Assembly: GCA_945861705.1 (NCBI GenBank)
Contig: CAMAVM010000015.1
Location: 1-64,000, forward strand
Length of the DNA stretch: 64,000 bases
From: Methylomagnum ishizawai
Lineage (GTDB): Bacteria > Pseudomonadota > Gammaproteobacteria > Methylococcales > Methylomonadaceae
Direction of reading: 5' to 3'
The notes under the pieces were generated by a model that saw nothing but the letters and a program-made list of their open reading frames with translations, was not told the origin of the DNA and did no database searches. This document shows, one piece after another, positions 53,863 to 64,000 of the stretch. The translations under genes were made by a program, and so were the position numbers. The first letter of the stretch is position 1. The number at the start of each line of letters is the position of its first letter.

Positions 53863-54539
53863 GTTATCTTGAAACCCTGAACACGACAATGACAGTTGAT
53901 TTGTCGCTTAGACCGACCACGTTTGACATCTGGCATGTGGGTTTGGCTGCTACAGTAGTGGTGTTGATGGCAATTGTCATCTTATTGCTGCTGCTTTTGC
54001 TATTCAGCCGAAGCCGAAATAAGACCGCTTTCCAAGCCGCTATCACCCAACCTTTGCAAGCACAAATTATTGAGCCTACCGTCAAAATCATCGAAAAAAT
54101 CATTGAAGTCGAAAAAATAGTGCAAGCACCGATGCCAGAACCTGTCATCCTCAAGGAATACACGCCGGATGCTGCCTTGCAAGTGCTGGGTTTATTGCAA
54201 AAAGAAGCACGGTTTATTGATTTTCTTAAAGAGGATATTACCGCCTACAACGATGCTGATATTGGCGCTGCCGCACGGGTGGTACATGATGGTTGCAATA
54301 AGGCTCTCAACGAGCATTTCAGCCTTGCACCCATCCGTTCAGAGCAGGAAGGCAGCAACATTACCGTTCCTGTCGGCTTTGATGCCGCCGCTATTCGATT
54401 AACGGGCAATATTGTGGGTAATGCGCCATTTACGGGCAGTTTGGTTCATAAGGGCTGGCAAGTCACTGAAGTGCGTTTGCCAAAACTGACGCAGGGTCAT
54501 AATCCTAATATTGTGGCGGCGGCGGAAATTGAGTTATAA
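53859..54539 (+). CDS. DUF2760 membrane protein
   Basis: The 226-residue protein has one strong transmembrane helix (about 28-52), a coiled-coil linker (EPTVKIIEKIIEVEKI, about 68-90) and a C-terminal soluble domain (about 100-226) typical of DUF2760, which lies near Hsp70 genes in many proteobacteria. The domain ends VRLPKLTQGHNPN. Inferred role: a membrane-bound partner or substrate-delivery factor of the adjacent Hsp70, because the two are separated by only 47 bases. Confidence 0.82.
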   Translation: MSYLETLNTTMTVDLSLRPTTFDIWHVGLAATVVVLMAIVILLLLLLLFSRSRNKTAFQAAITQPLQAQIIEPTVKIIEKIIEVEKIVQAPMPEPVILKEYTPDAALQVLGLLQKEARFIDFLKEDITAYNDADIGAAARVVHDGCNKALNEHFSLAPIRSEQEGSNITVPVGFDAAAIRLTGNIVGNAPFTGSLVHKGWQVTEVRLPKLTQGHNPNIVAAAEIEL

Positions 54540-54586
54540 CCCTTATAATTCTTAGCAATTTCATTTACATACATCCATAATTCCTG

Positions 54587-56431
54587 ATGAATCGCCCTAA
54601 TATGCCAAAATATACCGTTGGAATTGATTTAGGCACGACCCATTGCGTCATGTCATATTCCGACCTTGCTAACTTAAACGATGATAAGTTTACACAGCAA
54701 GTCATGCCAATACCCCAACTTACCGCTCCAGGAACGGTTGAAGATAAGTTGCAATTGCCGTCCTTTATCTACCAAGCCCACGCTGCGGAACTTGCCGAAG
54801 GTACAGCCGTCCTGCCGTGGACGAACAAGCCCCAACATTTGGTAGGCGAAATTGCCCGTAACATGGGCAGCAAAACGCCAATCCGTTTGGTGTCCAGTGC
54901 CAAGAGTTGGCTGTGCCATTCCGGTGTCGATTGCAAAGCGGCGATTTTGCCTTCCGATGCGCCCGAAGAAGTGGAGCGTATCTCGCCGTTCCAAGCGACC
55001 ATCGCTTATCTTCAGCATCTCAAAAGCGCGTGGTTATTTCAACATGCCGATGCACCGCTGGAACAGCAAGATGTTGTCATTACCGTACCTGCCTCGTTTG
55101 ATCCGGCAGCTCGTGAGCTTACTGTAGAAGCAGCACGCGTGGTTGGTCTTGGTCATGCGATTTTGCTGGAAGAACCGCAAGCCGCGTTTTATAGCTGGAT
55201 CGAAAAAAATCATGATAATTGGCGCAAGCAAGTCCATGTCGGCGATATTATTCTCGTCATAGACATTGGCGGCGGCACGACTGACCTGTCGTTAATCGCC
55301 GTCACTGAAAGCGACGGCAACCTGGAATTGACCCGTGTGGCGATTGGCGACCATATCTTGCTCGGCGGAGACAATATGGACTTGGCGCTTGCGTATACTG
55401 TGAAGGTCAAAGTGGAGACGGAAGACAAACCACTGCAACCCTGGCAATTTCAAGCGTTGACGCACAGTTGCCGCGATGCGAAAGAAAAACTGCTCAATAA
55501 CCTGACGATGGATGTCGCCCCAATCGTGATTGCAAACAGGGGTTCTTCGTTAATCGGTGGCACATTACGGACAGAACTTACCCGTGATGAAGTCAATAAT
55601 GTCTTGGTGGAGGGTTTTTTGCCTATTGTTGCCGCCAATGCACGGCCTGTTATCCGCGCCCGAACGGGATTAAGGACATCAGGCTTGCCGTATGCCCAAG
55701 ATGCAGGTATCACCAGGCATCTCGCTGCATTCCTAGCCAAACAACAACGCGCAACTGGGGAGCTGGAAGGCATCAAACTAGCAGAGAATGCCACCTTCAT
55801 ACACCCAACTGCCGTGCTGTTTAATGGCGGCGTGTTAAAGGCAGAATCCTTGGCTGACCGCTTGATGTCTGTATTGAATGGCTGGTTGCAGGAGGAACAA
55901 TCCTCACCAGCACGGCTGTTATCCGGCACTGACCTTGACCTCGCCGTTGCCAGGGGTGCAGCTTATTACGGATTTGTCCGCAAAGGCAAAGGCGTACGCA
56001 TCAAAGGCGGTGCAGCCGCATCCTATTACGTCGGCATCGAAAGCGCCATGCCTTCTGTCCCTGGCATTCCGCCAGAAATCCAGGCCTTATGTATCGCCCC
56101 CTTTGGCATGGAAGAAGGGACGCAACAGGAACTGCCAAACGAAGAATTTGGTTTGGTGATTGGCGAACCAGTGCGGTTTCGCTTTTTTGCCTCTACAACT
56201 CGCCGTGAAGACAGGGTAGGAACGCGGTTAAACCGCTGGAACCGCAATGAACTCTCAGAACTGGCTGAAATCGAAATCACCTTAGCCAAAGAAGGTCGTA
56301 GGTCAGGTGAAGTCGTCCCCGTCCATTTGTGCGCGGCGGTTACGGAAATCGGCACGCTTGAACTGCAAGCCGTGTCCCAAAAAGACAACACGCGTTGGAA
56401 GATTGAATTTGATGTTAGATCAGGGGATTAA
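54587..56431 (+). CDS. Hsp70-family ATPase/chaperone of the DUF2760 operon
   Basis: The 614-residue protein has an actin-like ATPase domain: phosphate-1 YTVGIDLGTTHCVMSY, phosphate-2 VIDIGGGTTDLSL and the adenosine region GVLKAESLADRL. The substrate-binding part (about 420-614) is short and diverged from DnaK and lacks a long lid. Similar operons elsewhere often carry a second, larger Hsp70 with DUF3731, but this one ends here. The start could be 54587 or the ATG at 54602 (MPKYTVGIDLG). A terminator follows at 56473. Confidence 0.88.
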   Translation: MNRPNMPKYTVGIDLGTTHCVMSYSDLANLNDDKFTQQVMPIPQLTAPGTVEDKLQLPSFIYQAHAAELAEGTAVLPWTNKPQHLVGEIARNMGSKTPIRLVSSAKSWLCHSGVDCKAAILPSDAPEEVERISPFQATIAYLQHLKSAWLFQHADAPLEQQDVVITVPASFDPAARELTVEAARVVGLGHAILLEEPQAAFYSWIEKNHDNWRKQVHVGDIILVIDIGGGTTDLSLIAVTESDGNLELTRVAIGDHILLGGDNMDLALAYTVKVKVETEDKPLQPWQFQALTHSCRDAKEKLLNNLTMDVAPIVIANRGSSLIGGTLRTELTRDEVNNVLVEGFLPIVAANARPVIRARTGLRTSGLPYAQDAGITRHLAAFLAKQQRATGELEGIKLAENATFIHPTAVLFNGGVLKAESLADRLMSVLNGWLQEEQSSPARLLSGTDLDLAVARGAAYYGFVRKGKGVRIKGGAAASYYVGIESAMPSVPGIPPEIQALCIAPFGMEEGTQQELPNEEFGLVIGEPVRFRFFASTTRREDRVGTRLNRWNRNELSELAEIEITLAKEGRRSGEVVPVHLCAAVTEIGTLELQAVSQKDNTRWKIEFDVRSGD

Positions 56432-56472
56432 TCGTCCAAAACCTTCCGAGAAGCTTAAAAATCCAAAAATCT

Positions 56473-56499
56473 CCTTTTTCCAGATGCAAAAGGTTTTTT
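56473..56499 (+). terminator. Intrinsic terminator of the Hsp70 operon
   Basis: cctttt (56473-56478) and aaaagg (56488-56493) form a short stem followed by six T (56494-56499). It lies about 40 bases after the Hsp70 stop codon. Confidence 0.65.
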
Positions 56500-56673
56500 A
56501 GCGATTAGCGTTATAAATTGCCATGTCACTAAAGCAAGATACGATACCTAAACTCAACTATCCTCGGAATTACAGAATAAAATTTAGGCTCAAGTAGCCA
56601 AACTTAACAGTCTTTGACTGGATACAAGCCTTAATTCCGCTACACCACACTAATGATTGCTAATCAAAATTCT

Positions 56674-57984
56674 TTACAACACCTCTAAGGCGCGGAAATC
56701 CTGGAATATTTTTTCTCTATTAAGTTTACCGTCACGTTCCAATTCGCTTACTATCGTTGCCATAGTTGACAAGGCACTTTCAATATCATTGAAGGTCAAG
56801 TGCGTGGTAAGACACATCCGCACGCCAGCGTTTTTTTGGGGTACAAGTGGATAATTACAAATACAGGTAAAAAATCCTGCATCCAGCATTCTTTTTACTA
56901 TCTGGTAAGCATTATCTTGTGATCCCGCCCCAAAATAAAAAATGGGCGAAAAGCTATGGTTAACCAGAGGTAGCTCGTTTGCATGAGCATGTTCCCTGAA
57001 AAACTTAATCAAAGCATGCAAAACATTTTGCCTAATCGTTATCTCATCCGTCAAATGCAGCTTGGCAGATGCAATACAAGCACCCAATACTGGCGTGGGT
57101 ATTGGACCACTATAAAGTAATGATGAACCCAGATTTTTTACTAACTGACGGGTTTCAGTATTAGGAAAGACCAAAACACCACCGCAACATCCAAATCCTT
57201 TAGCCAGGGACATTGCCAATACCATTTGGGGATGCAGGGGTTTTTTCTGCAACATTAGTCCTCTGCCATGTTTACCTATCCAACTGATACCGTGTGCATC
57301 ATCAACATAGCAATGAAAGTTCGGATAGCGATCCATTAGCTCATACATTTGTTCAATAGGACAGCCATCACCTAGCATGGAGTAAATGCCATCAGCCATA
57401 TACCAAATTTTTTCGTATTTGTTATGCTGCTTTTTAATAACATCCTCAAGCGCATCCATATTGCTGTGGCGGATCATACCTACCTTAGTGCCTTGGGTTT
57501 GGGCAATTTTCGCCGCATTTTGTACGCTGGCATGAAGTTGATGATCCATAACAATCAAGTCATTGGACGATACTAGTATAGGAATGGCTGATAAAGACCC
57601 TAAAGAGGTGGTTTGTGTCACCAAGGTATGATAACCCGTGATTTGATCCAAAAGTGCCTCAAGCTCTTCATTTAAACCTAAACCTATGTATTGGCGTGAG
57701 CTAGCAAACAGATTGCCGTACCGTGTAATCGCGTCGATACTTCCAATCTTCACCGCCTCACAGGTATCAAGCCCCACATAGCTACAATTTCCGAAATGGA
57801 TCAAATCTTTATCCTGCACTCTTACGATGCGTCCATTATAAGTATCTGACTCAACTTTCAATTGAATAATCCCTAAATCTAGCGCATGTGTAATAGCCTT
57901 TAGGGAGCGTGCGTAATCATCAGTTGCTGGCTTACTCAAAGTAATAGTTCCGAAGCTGGGTGGTTTTAAGAGTATAAGAATCAC
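56674..57984 (-). CDS. Alpha-oxoamine synthase / PLP aminotransferase class I/II (KBL-BioF-CqsA superfamily)
   Basis: The 436-residue PLP enzyme of fold type I condenses an amino acid with an acyl-CoA or acyl carrier thioester. It has GNCSYVGLD, the glycine-rich HASVQNAAKIAQ region, YVDDAHGISWIG with the cofactor Asp, and the Schiff-base Lys in SLAKGFGCCGG. Longer than BioF/KBL by about 40 N-terminal residues. The MADGIYSMLGD motif resembles signal-synthase (CqsA) and lipid-synthase members rather than BioF or KBL. No biotin or threonine genes are near. It stands divergent from a TonB receptor, binding protein and hybrid kinase, so a signalling or natural-product role is possible but unproven. 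Confidence 0.8.
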   Translation of the reverse strand: MILILLKPPSFGTITLSKPATDDYARSLKAITHALDLGIIQLKVESDTYNGRIVRVQDKDLIHFGNCSYVGLDTCEAVKIGSIDAITRYGNLFASSRQYIGLGLNEELEALLDQITGYHTLVTQTTSLGSLSAIPILVSSNDLIVMDHQLHASVQNAAKIAQTQGTKVGMIRHSNMDALEDVIKKQHNKYEKIWYMADGIYSMLGDGCPIEQMYELMDRYPNFHCYVDDAHGISWIGKHGRGLMLQKKPLHPQMVLAMSLAKGFGCCGGVLVFPNTETRQLVKNLGSSLLYSGPIPTPVLGACIASAKLHLTDEITIRQNVLHALIKFFREHAHANELPLVNHSFSPIFYFGAGSQDNAYQIVKRMLDAGFFTCICNYPLVPQKNAGVRMCLTTHLTFNDIESALSTMATIVSELERDGKLNREKIFQDFRALEVL

Positions 57985-58249
57985 TTAGTCTAGCAACGAA
58001 TCAAGTTCTTGCTGGGAATCCCCTTAATTTAATGATTGATAGTCTTAAGAAAATGCTAAACAAGTTGATTTCGCTTATGATTCGATTTGTTTTCCCTGAA
58101 TTTACCGAAGGGCTTTTTCAAACCGCTTAAAAAACAGTTAATTCAGGACGTTAGTCAAATGATTACACAAAAATATCTGCATAATAATTCCACTTAAACT
58201 CAAATTCATCTATAGTTGAACCTATCAGCGATTGACTTTGTGGCATCTA

Positions 58250-60258
58250 ATGAAGCTCTACATACAAGTAAGATTGACCTTAAGTATTGGCATTATGCTT
58301 TTGCAACCTTTAGCCTTTGCTGAAGATGACCTAGCAACCATAAAACCTATAACGGACGACAGTACCGCACAGCTCTTTGCAGACATTCCCTCGGTTTACA
58401 GTGCCTCTAAGTATGAGCAAAAAGTCACTAAAGCCCCCGCATCCATCAGCATAGTGACGGGTGATGAAATTAAAAAATATGGCTACCGTACTTTCGGTCA
58501 AATTCTTAATAGCCTAAGAGGATTTTATAATACCAGCGACCGCACTTATGGGTATGCTGGGGCGCGTGGTTTCGGTTTGCCATCAGACTACAACAGCCGC
58601 TTGTTGCTACTGATAGACGGTCATCGCTTTAATGACAGTATGTTTGATGCTTTTGATACTTCTGAAGGCTTTCCGGTTGACCTAGACATTATTGAGCGAA
58701 TAGAAGTGGTGCGTGGTCCCAGCTCCTCACTATATGGCACTAGCGCGGTATTCGGAGTAATTAATATCATTACCAAACGTGGACGTGACCAACACGGTGC
58801 CAATATCAAATACTCTTATGGCAGTAATGACACCCATAAAACCAGTATGAGTGTTGGCAACCGCTTCAAAAATGGCCTGGAAGCCTTTGTGACCGGCACT
58901 TGGTATGACAGCCAAGGTTATGACAAATTATTCTTCAAGGAATTTGACAGCCCTGCCACGAATAACGGCCTGAGCATTGGCAATGATGGCGAACGTGACC
59001 GTAAATTAATGCTGAAAGCCGCTTATGGCGATTTTTCGATGTTAACAGGAACAAAGATGTCCCTACCGCTCAATTAGGTGGTCTGTTTAATAACCCAAAC
59101 CTAAACGCACATGATCAAGCCACTTTTTTTGAATTAAAATACGACCATACCTTTGAAAACCAACTCAATTTACAATCACGAGTTTCTTATAATAACTACC
59201 GATTTAAGGGGCAATTGCCCCTAGATCCTTCAATTTTAGGGTCAACAATTAATACATCACTAGTCAATAGCGATTGGTGGCGTTTTGAACTGGAAGCTAG
59301 GAAGCTGATGTGGAATGACCACCACATCACCGTAGGCGGACAATATCAAGATAATTTCCATCAATTCCAGACTTTTTTTAATCCTAATATCACATTATTG
59401 AATTCGGATGAAAAAACCTATCAATGGGCGCTATTTGTCCAAGATGATTATGCCATTACTGACGAACTGACCCTGAACGCTGGGGTGCGCTTTGATTATT
59501 ACAGTATTTTTGGCAATACCATCAACCCGCGCGCTGGTTTAATCTACAATCCGTGGCAAAGTACGACCTTCAAGCTGCTGTATGGTCAGGCTTTCAGAGC
59601 ACCTAATCAAGCTGAACTACATAATACCGTTGGTAGTATTACCCCCAACCCAAGCTTACAACCTGAAAAACTGGATACCCTAGAATTTATTGTTGAGCAT
59701 TATTTTACCCAACAGCTACGCGGCGAATTCAACGTGTTTCATACAAAGATCGCTGATAATATCAGTTCAGCTCTGAAAGGTACTCAATCGCAGTATCAAA
59801 ACATTGGTGATGTCGAATCCATAGGCGTTGAAACCCAAATCGAGAATACTTGGGGGGACGGTTTTCAGGGGCGACTCAGTTATTCTTGGCAAGAAACCAC
59901 CAATCAAAAAACTGGCGAACGCTTGACCAACTCGCCTGAACACATGATTAAGGTCAATCTTATAGCCCCGCTATGGCAAGACAAGGTGTTTGTGGGTTTT
60001 GAAACGCAATTTATGAGCAGCCGAAAAACCCCACCAAAACCAGTCAACGGAAATACTACAGGGGGCAGAGTAGGTGATAATGTCATCAGCAATCTCACCG
60101 TTTACACCCAAAACTGGGTTAAAGGGCTAGAGTTATCGGCGGGTGCTTACAATCTCTTCGACGAACGTTATTTTGATCCCGCTTCAGCCGATCACGTCCA
60201 AAATGCCATACAACAGGACGGCTTAACCTTCAGAGTTAAGGGAAGCATGGATTTTTAA
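58250..60258 (+). pseudogene. TonB-dependent outer-membrane receptor with a frameshift
   Basis: Two frames make one receptor of about 670 residues. The first has a signal peptide (QPLAFA), then the plug domain with SISIVTGDEIKKYGYRT, LLLLIDGHRFND and IERIEVVRGPSSSLYGTSAVFGVINIITK, and runs to LPLN. The second frame reads VNRNKDVPTAQLGG from about 59041 and continues through the beta-barrel to the C-terminal Phe (VKGSMDF). A one-base change in the five-T run 59032-59036 would join them. It could be a real mutation or a sequencing error. Start at the ATG at 58250. The gene is followed by an ABC-type binding protein, a common pairing in signal-sensing systems. Confidence 0.75.
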
Positions 60259-60430
60259 ACTATAGTTAAATCACAATTTTCCCTTAAAAAACCCAAAACC
60301 GAAAGAAATCCCAGTGATATTCGATAATAAATCGATTGTTAGCCACGCACTAAGTATTTGTACTAATTGCAGAACTGAGGGGCAGGCTTTAATCTGTACT
60401 TTTACAGTTGGATCACAATGTTTTCGATTT

Positions 60431-61363
60431 ATGCTTTTTAATTTATCAACACACAAAAGATTGCTCGCCGCATTCATCCTCTTTTGCGTGTGGGCTAATC
60501 CGTTACTCGCTGATAAAACGTCCCATATTTTGGTCGTTGCTGGCTCGAATGATGAGCCTTATCAACAAGCGATACGGGGCTTTAAAGAGCAAATCTCCGC
60601 GCATAATTCGCTGAAATTTACTGAGCTTGTCTTATCACAAGTCACTTTATCAGGACTTAAAGAAATAGATCAGATCAAACCCGACTTGATTTATGCCTTG
60701 GGCAACGACGCAACGAAGTGGGCAAGCCAGCAGACCTCCCGCATTCCTATTGTGTCCACAATGGTGCTTAAAGACGATGTATTCAGGCAAGCGGCTAATA
60801 TAACCGGCGTAAGTCTTGGTTATTCGTCAAAAATCCAATTCCAGTGGCTAAAAAAGTTTTTTCCGCAGCAAAAAGCCGTCGCAATCTTGTTTAACCCTGA
60901 TGAAAACGCCGCAAATGTCCAGACCGCTATTGCAAATGGTCAACAAGTGGGCTTTAAACTGGTTCCCATAAAGGTAGACTCACCTAAAGAACTACCTTAT
61001 GCCCTGGAGCAGCTTGCCAGCAATGTCGAAGTGCTATTTGCCATCCCAGATGAAACAGTCATGTCCGTTAACACGGCAAAAGAAGTGCTATTGGCCTCTT
61101 TCAGAAATAAAGTACCTTTGGTTGGACTGTCTGATAACTGGGTTAAATCCGGCGCGCTTTACGCGCTGTCCTCGGATTATGACGATATAGGCAAACAATG
61201 TGCTGGCTTGGCACAAAAATTGTTGGGTGGCGCATCTGTACGGACTATTCCGCCTGAACATCCGCGCAAAGTCGCCTATACTATTAATGCCAAGATTGCT
61301 GAACACATGAATCTGGAAATTCCTGAAGAACTACTAAAAAACGCTAAAATGGTCTTCAATTAA
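60431..61363 (+). CDS. ABC-transporter substrate-binding protein (PF04392 type) without a transporter
   Basis: The 310-residue periplasmic protein has a signal peptide (ending PLLA) and the two-lobed ABC_sub_bind fold: [64 protein letters not shown]. No permease or ATPase is adjacent. Together with the hybrid kinase that follows in the same direction, it probably serves as a ligand sensor rather than importer. Start chosen at the ATG at 60431. The longer frame upstream has no signal-peptide character. Confidence 0.85.
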   Translation: MLFNLSTHKRLLAAFILFCVWANPLLADKTSHILVVAGSNDEPYQQAIRGFKEQISAHNSLKFTELVLSQVTLSGLKEIDQIKPDLIYALGNDATKWASQQTSRIPIVSTMVLKDDVFRQAANITGVSLGYSSKIQFQWLKKFFPQQKAVAILFNPDENAANVQTAIANGQQVGFKLVPIKVDSPKELPYALEQLASNVEVLFAIPDETVMSVNTAKEVLLASFRNKVPLVGLSDNWVKSGALYALSSDYDDIGKQCAGLAQKLLGGASVRTIPPEHPRKVAYTINAKIAEHMNLEIPEELLKNAKMVFN

Positions 61364-61391
61364 TTACCCAACTACTGCTGAGATCAATCGT

Positions 61392-64000
61392 TTGAGATCA
61401 ATCGCTTCCAAATTTAATATCCTGACTATTTTTCTGATTACGCTGACCGCTTTGCTCACTGGCGGTTATATTATCTGGCAGCATCAAATCAGTACCTTCA
61501 AAAACTTTACCGCACACGGCGAAGAAATCGCCATTATGCTCTCCAAAAACCTCGTTTATGGCGTGTATACCGAAAATCAGGAAGCCATCGGGCAATCGCT
61601 GCAAAGTTTGGAAGACAATCGGGACATCGCTTATATCCTTGTTTACAATAAAGATAGATTAGCCATAACCCAAAAAAACCAGCACGGTTTAGCTAAACTG
61701 CCGCTATTAACTGAAGGCAAATCGCCCATCGACCAGACTCAAACCAGCGAATACACTGACACTAAAGGCAAAAACTTCATCAATATCATCACCCCTGTTT
61801 ATATCCGGGCAGGAATGCCAGGAACTAGCCTTGAGCAGGATTTTACGACGACACGTCCGCATTTGGATGATCCAGAAGTTATCGGTTACGTGCAATTAGG
61901 CATTAGCCAGGCCAGCATTTACAAGGAATCTCGGCGCTTTTTAGTACAAACTTTACTAATTGCACCGTTCACCATCATTCTGGGTATCCTTTTAACCTTG
62001 TGGCAAACACGGCGTATCACCCAGCCGATAAAAAAACTGGTTTCAGCCACGCAAGCAATTGCCAAGGGTGATTTTGGCAAAGAACTGACGATTTCTTCAA
62101 AAACCGATGAGATTGCTGAACTTGCCCAATCTTTTAATAGCATGTCGCAGGATTTGGCACTTTATCAAAAGGAAGTTTTAGCGCATCGTGATATTTTGGA
62201 AGAGCAAGTTACCCAACGTACCTTGGATCTGCAAAACAAAACCAATGAAGCGTTCGAGCTTGCCCACAAAGCGGAAGCCGCCAGCAAAGCCAAAAGTGAA
62301 TTTTTGGCAACGATGAGCCACGAAATCCGTACGCCAATGAACGGTGTTCTCGGTATGACGGAACTATTGCTTCACTCTGAGCTTGGTCTACGCCAGCAAC
62401 AACTGGCAGAAACCACGTTTCGTTCGGCAAAATCGCTGATCGGCATCATCAACAACATTCTCGATTTCTCCAAAATTGAATCTGGAAAATTCCAGTTGAT
62501 GTGCAAAGAGTTTGATCTGCGCCAACTGCTTGAAGAAACAGCAGAAATGTTATCAACTCAGGTTGAACGCGAAAAACTTGAGTTAATATTAAACTTGCCC
62601 TGCGATCTATCCGGAAAAGTCAAGGCCGACGAAGAACGGCTCAGACAAGTATTAGTTAACCTGCTCGGCAACGCACTAAAGTTTACCGAACAAGGCAAAA
62701 TTGAGCTAAAAGTCAGTTGGCTTGCTGGTTCAGAAGCGTCACACACTAAAAGACTGCTGTTTGAAGTCATCGACACTGGCTTAGGTATACCCGAAGAACA
62801 ACAAGCCCAAATATTCGATAGCTTTACTCAAGCTGACAGCTCAACCACCCGTTCCTACGGAGGTACGGGCTTAGGTCTCACTATTTCAAAACAATTAGTC
62901 GCTCTGATGGGCGGTGAATTGACTGTTAAAAGTCGCGTAGGTCACGGTTCTTGCTTCTTTTTTAGCATTCCTATGAATTTCATTGCGGAAGCACCGTCCG
63001 CTCATCATATAGATGTCAGCGTTTTGCAAGACCAGCCGGTTCTAGTGGTTGATGATAATGAGACGAATCGAACCATTCTTTACGAACAACTTACCCATTG
63101 GGGACTACGCTGTCACTGCGTAGAAAGTGGCAGTGCCGCGCTCAAAGCATTGATAGAAGCGGCGAGACTCGATAATCCTTATCCTTGCGTGTTATTGGAT
63201 TATCAGATGCCCGGCATGGACGGACTGACAACCGCCCTTGCCATTCGCATGGAAGTCCGCATTCCACCGCTAACTGTGATCGTTTTAGGATCAGCAAATA
63301 TTGCAATTGATCCCATTCAATACAGTCAATATGGCATCAACGCATTTCTCAACAAACCTATTATTCAAAAACGTTTATTGGGGACCTTGTTTAATGTTTT
63401 CGATCCAAAAGGTCAACAGCTCGCTAATTATCCAGAGCAGCAACCCAATGAAGATGAGATGCAACTGCTTGGAAACATCTTATTGGCAGAAGATAATGTT
63501 ATTAATCAGGAAGTTGCAAAAGGCATACTGAAAGTTATCGGCTGCGAAGTTCAAGTCGCCCAAAATGGCTTTGAAGCAGTAGATATTACCGCCAATACAG
63601 TATTTGATCTCATTTTGATGGATTGTCACATGCCCGGCATGGATGGCTTTGCAGCAACAACCCAAATAAGACAACGCGAACAAGCTCATAATCTGGTGCA
63701 TACGCCGATTATTGCATTGACAGCAGACGTGCAAAAAGGCGTAATCGAACAATGTAACGCCTCTGGAATGGACGGTTATCTCAGTAAGCCTTATACTCGC
63801 AGGCAATTACAACAAACATTAAAAAAATGGTTGCCTCTCAAGCAAACAGTTTTAAAAAATGACGCTAGCATCCATACGAAATATGCTAAAAAACAAAATC
63901 CTACTACCATGCTAGATCCTGTTGCGCTTGAAAACTTACGTCCTTTAACAACAGCCAATGGGGAAAACTTGCTCGATAAAGCCATCGCTTTATTTTTGGA
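61392..64000 (+). CDS. Hybrid sensor histidine kinase (BarA-like), 3' end beyond the window
   Basis: The frame is open from a TTG at 61392 to the window edge (869 residues so far). Order: N-terminal helix; periplasmic CHASE8-like sensor (about 35-160, with [20 protein letters not shown]); second helix; HAMP ([13 protein letters not shown]); HisKA with the phospho-His310 in [11 protein letters not shown]; HATPase with [15 protein letters not shown] and YGGTGLGL; receiver 1 (VVDDNETN, Asp603 in [11 protein letters not shown]); receiver 2 ([10 protein letters not shown], Asp744 in [11 protein letters not shown]); beginning of an Hpt domain. No ATG or good Shine-Dalgarno exists near the start, where a 12-base direct repeat occurs (61379-61390 and 61393-61404). 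It probably senses through the binding protein upstream. Confidence 0.88.
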   Translation, partial: MRSIASKFNILTIFLITLTALLTGGYIIWQHQISTFKNFTAHGEEIAIMLSKNLVYGVYTENQEAIGQSLQSLEDNRDIAYILVYNKDRLAITQKNQHGLAKLPLLTEGKSPIDQTQTSEYTDTKGKNFINIITPVYIRAGMPGTSLEQDFTTTRPHLDDPEVIGYVQLGISQASIYKESRRFLVQTLLIAPFTIILGILLTLWQTRRITQPIKKLVSATQAIAKGDFGKELTISSKTDEIAELAQSFNSMSQDLALYQKEVLAHRDILEEQVTQRTLDLQNKTNEAFELAHKAEAASKAKSEFLATMSHEIRTPMNGVLGMTELLLHSELGLRQQQLAETTFRSAKSLIGIINNILDFSKIESGKFQLMCKEFDLRQLLEETAEMLSTQVEREKLELILNLPCDLSGKVKADEERLRQVLVNLLGNALKFTEQGKIELKVSWLAGSEASHTKRLLFEVIDTGLGIPEEQQAQIFDSFTQADSSTTRSYGGTGLGLTISKQLVALMGGELTVKSRVGHGSCFFFSIPMNFIAEAPSAHHIDVSVLQDQPVLVVDDNETNRTILYEQLTHWGLRCHCVESGSAALKALIEAARLDNPYPCVLLDYQMPGMDGLTTALAIRMEVRIPPLTVIVLGSANIAIDPIQYSQYGINAFLNKPIIQKRLLGTLFNVFDPKGQQLANYPEQQPNEDEMQLLGNILLAEDNVINQEVAKGILKVIGCEVQVAQNGFEAVDITANTVFDLILMDCHMPGMDGFAATTQIRQREQAHNLVHTPIIALTADVQKGVIEQCNASGMDGYLSKPYTRRQLQQTLKKWLPLKQTVLKNDASIHTKYAKKQNPTTMLDPVALENLRPLTTANGENLLDKAIALFL

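Noticed and set aside
56674-57984. Annotation of the PLP enzyme as BioF (biotin) or KBL (threonine degradation)
   Set aside because: No bio or tdh genes are near, and the MADGIYSMLGD motif and longer N-terminus fit other branches. Left as a general alpha-oxoamine synthase.

Overview
The window looks like chromosomal DNA of a gammaproteobacterium. The block yceD-rpmF-plsX-fabH-fabD-fabG-acpP-fabF-pabC-mltG-tmk-holB-pilZ-tatD and the pairs pcm/surE and nagZ/purine salvage have the gammaproteobacterial order. A MxaD-like protein, a YVTN beta-propeller and a quinoprotein-relay type zinc hydrolase point to periplasmic PQQ-dependent alcohol oxidation. A methylotroph of the Methylococcales is my best guess, but this is an inference and no diagnostic gene such as pmo or mxaF is present.

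Layout. 1-11.5 kb is an eroded accessory region: the tail of an IS3-family transposase, an unknown lipoprotein, a polysaccharide deacetylase, an RND/MMPL exporter lacking its N-terminal part beside a 153-bp inverted-repeat element, a Kef-type antiporter, and several exported proteins of unknown function that are frameshifted or truncated, including two diverged copies of one family. 11.5-22.5 kb is the fatty-acid/phospholipid operon block with ribosomal protein L32, cell-wall and DNA-replication genes. 22.8-26.1 kb is purine salvage, NagZ and a fructosamine-kinase-like protein.

26.2-37.7 kb is the most interesting region. A minus-strand operon encodes DabA with intact candidate zinc ligands and four different antiporter-like membrane subunits (three NuoM/ND4-like, one NuoL-like), packed with overlaps or tiny gaps. 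It lies just downstream of a SulP-family anion transporter. No other complex I or Mrp subunit is present, so I read it as an inorganic-carbon uptake locus with an enlarged proton-translocating part.

37.8-46.4 kb holds a PAP2 phosphatase, small lipoproteins, a large exported protein with LRAT/NlpC-like H and C motifs next to a Ser-rich lipoprotein, the MxaD/YVTN pair, an autotransporter-type heptosyltransferase and a Ser-rich secreted protein interrupted by a stop codon. 46.8-56.5 kb holds an aminotransferase, a cupin, pcm/surE, an Smr protein, a membrane GH17 protein, the zinc hydrolase and an Hsp70/DUF2760 operon. 56.6-64 kb has an alpha-oxoamine synthase (KBL/BioF/CqsA superfamily) divergent from a frameshifted TonB receptor, an ABC-type binding protein and a hybrid histidine kinase that runs off the window.

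Several breaks sit in or near homopolymers, so some may be sequence errors rather than real mutations. I saw no rRNA, tRNA or CRISPR array.
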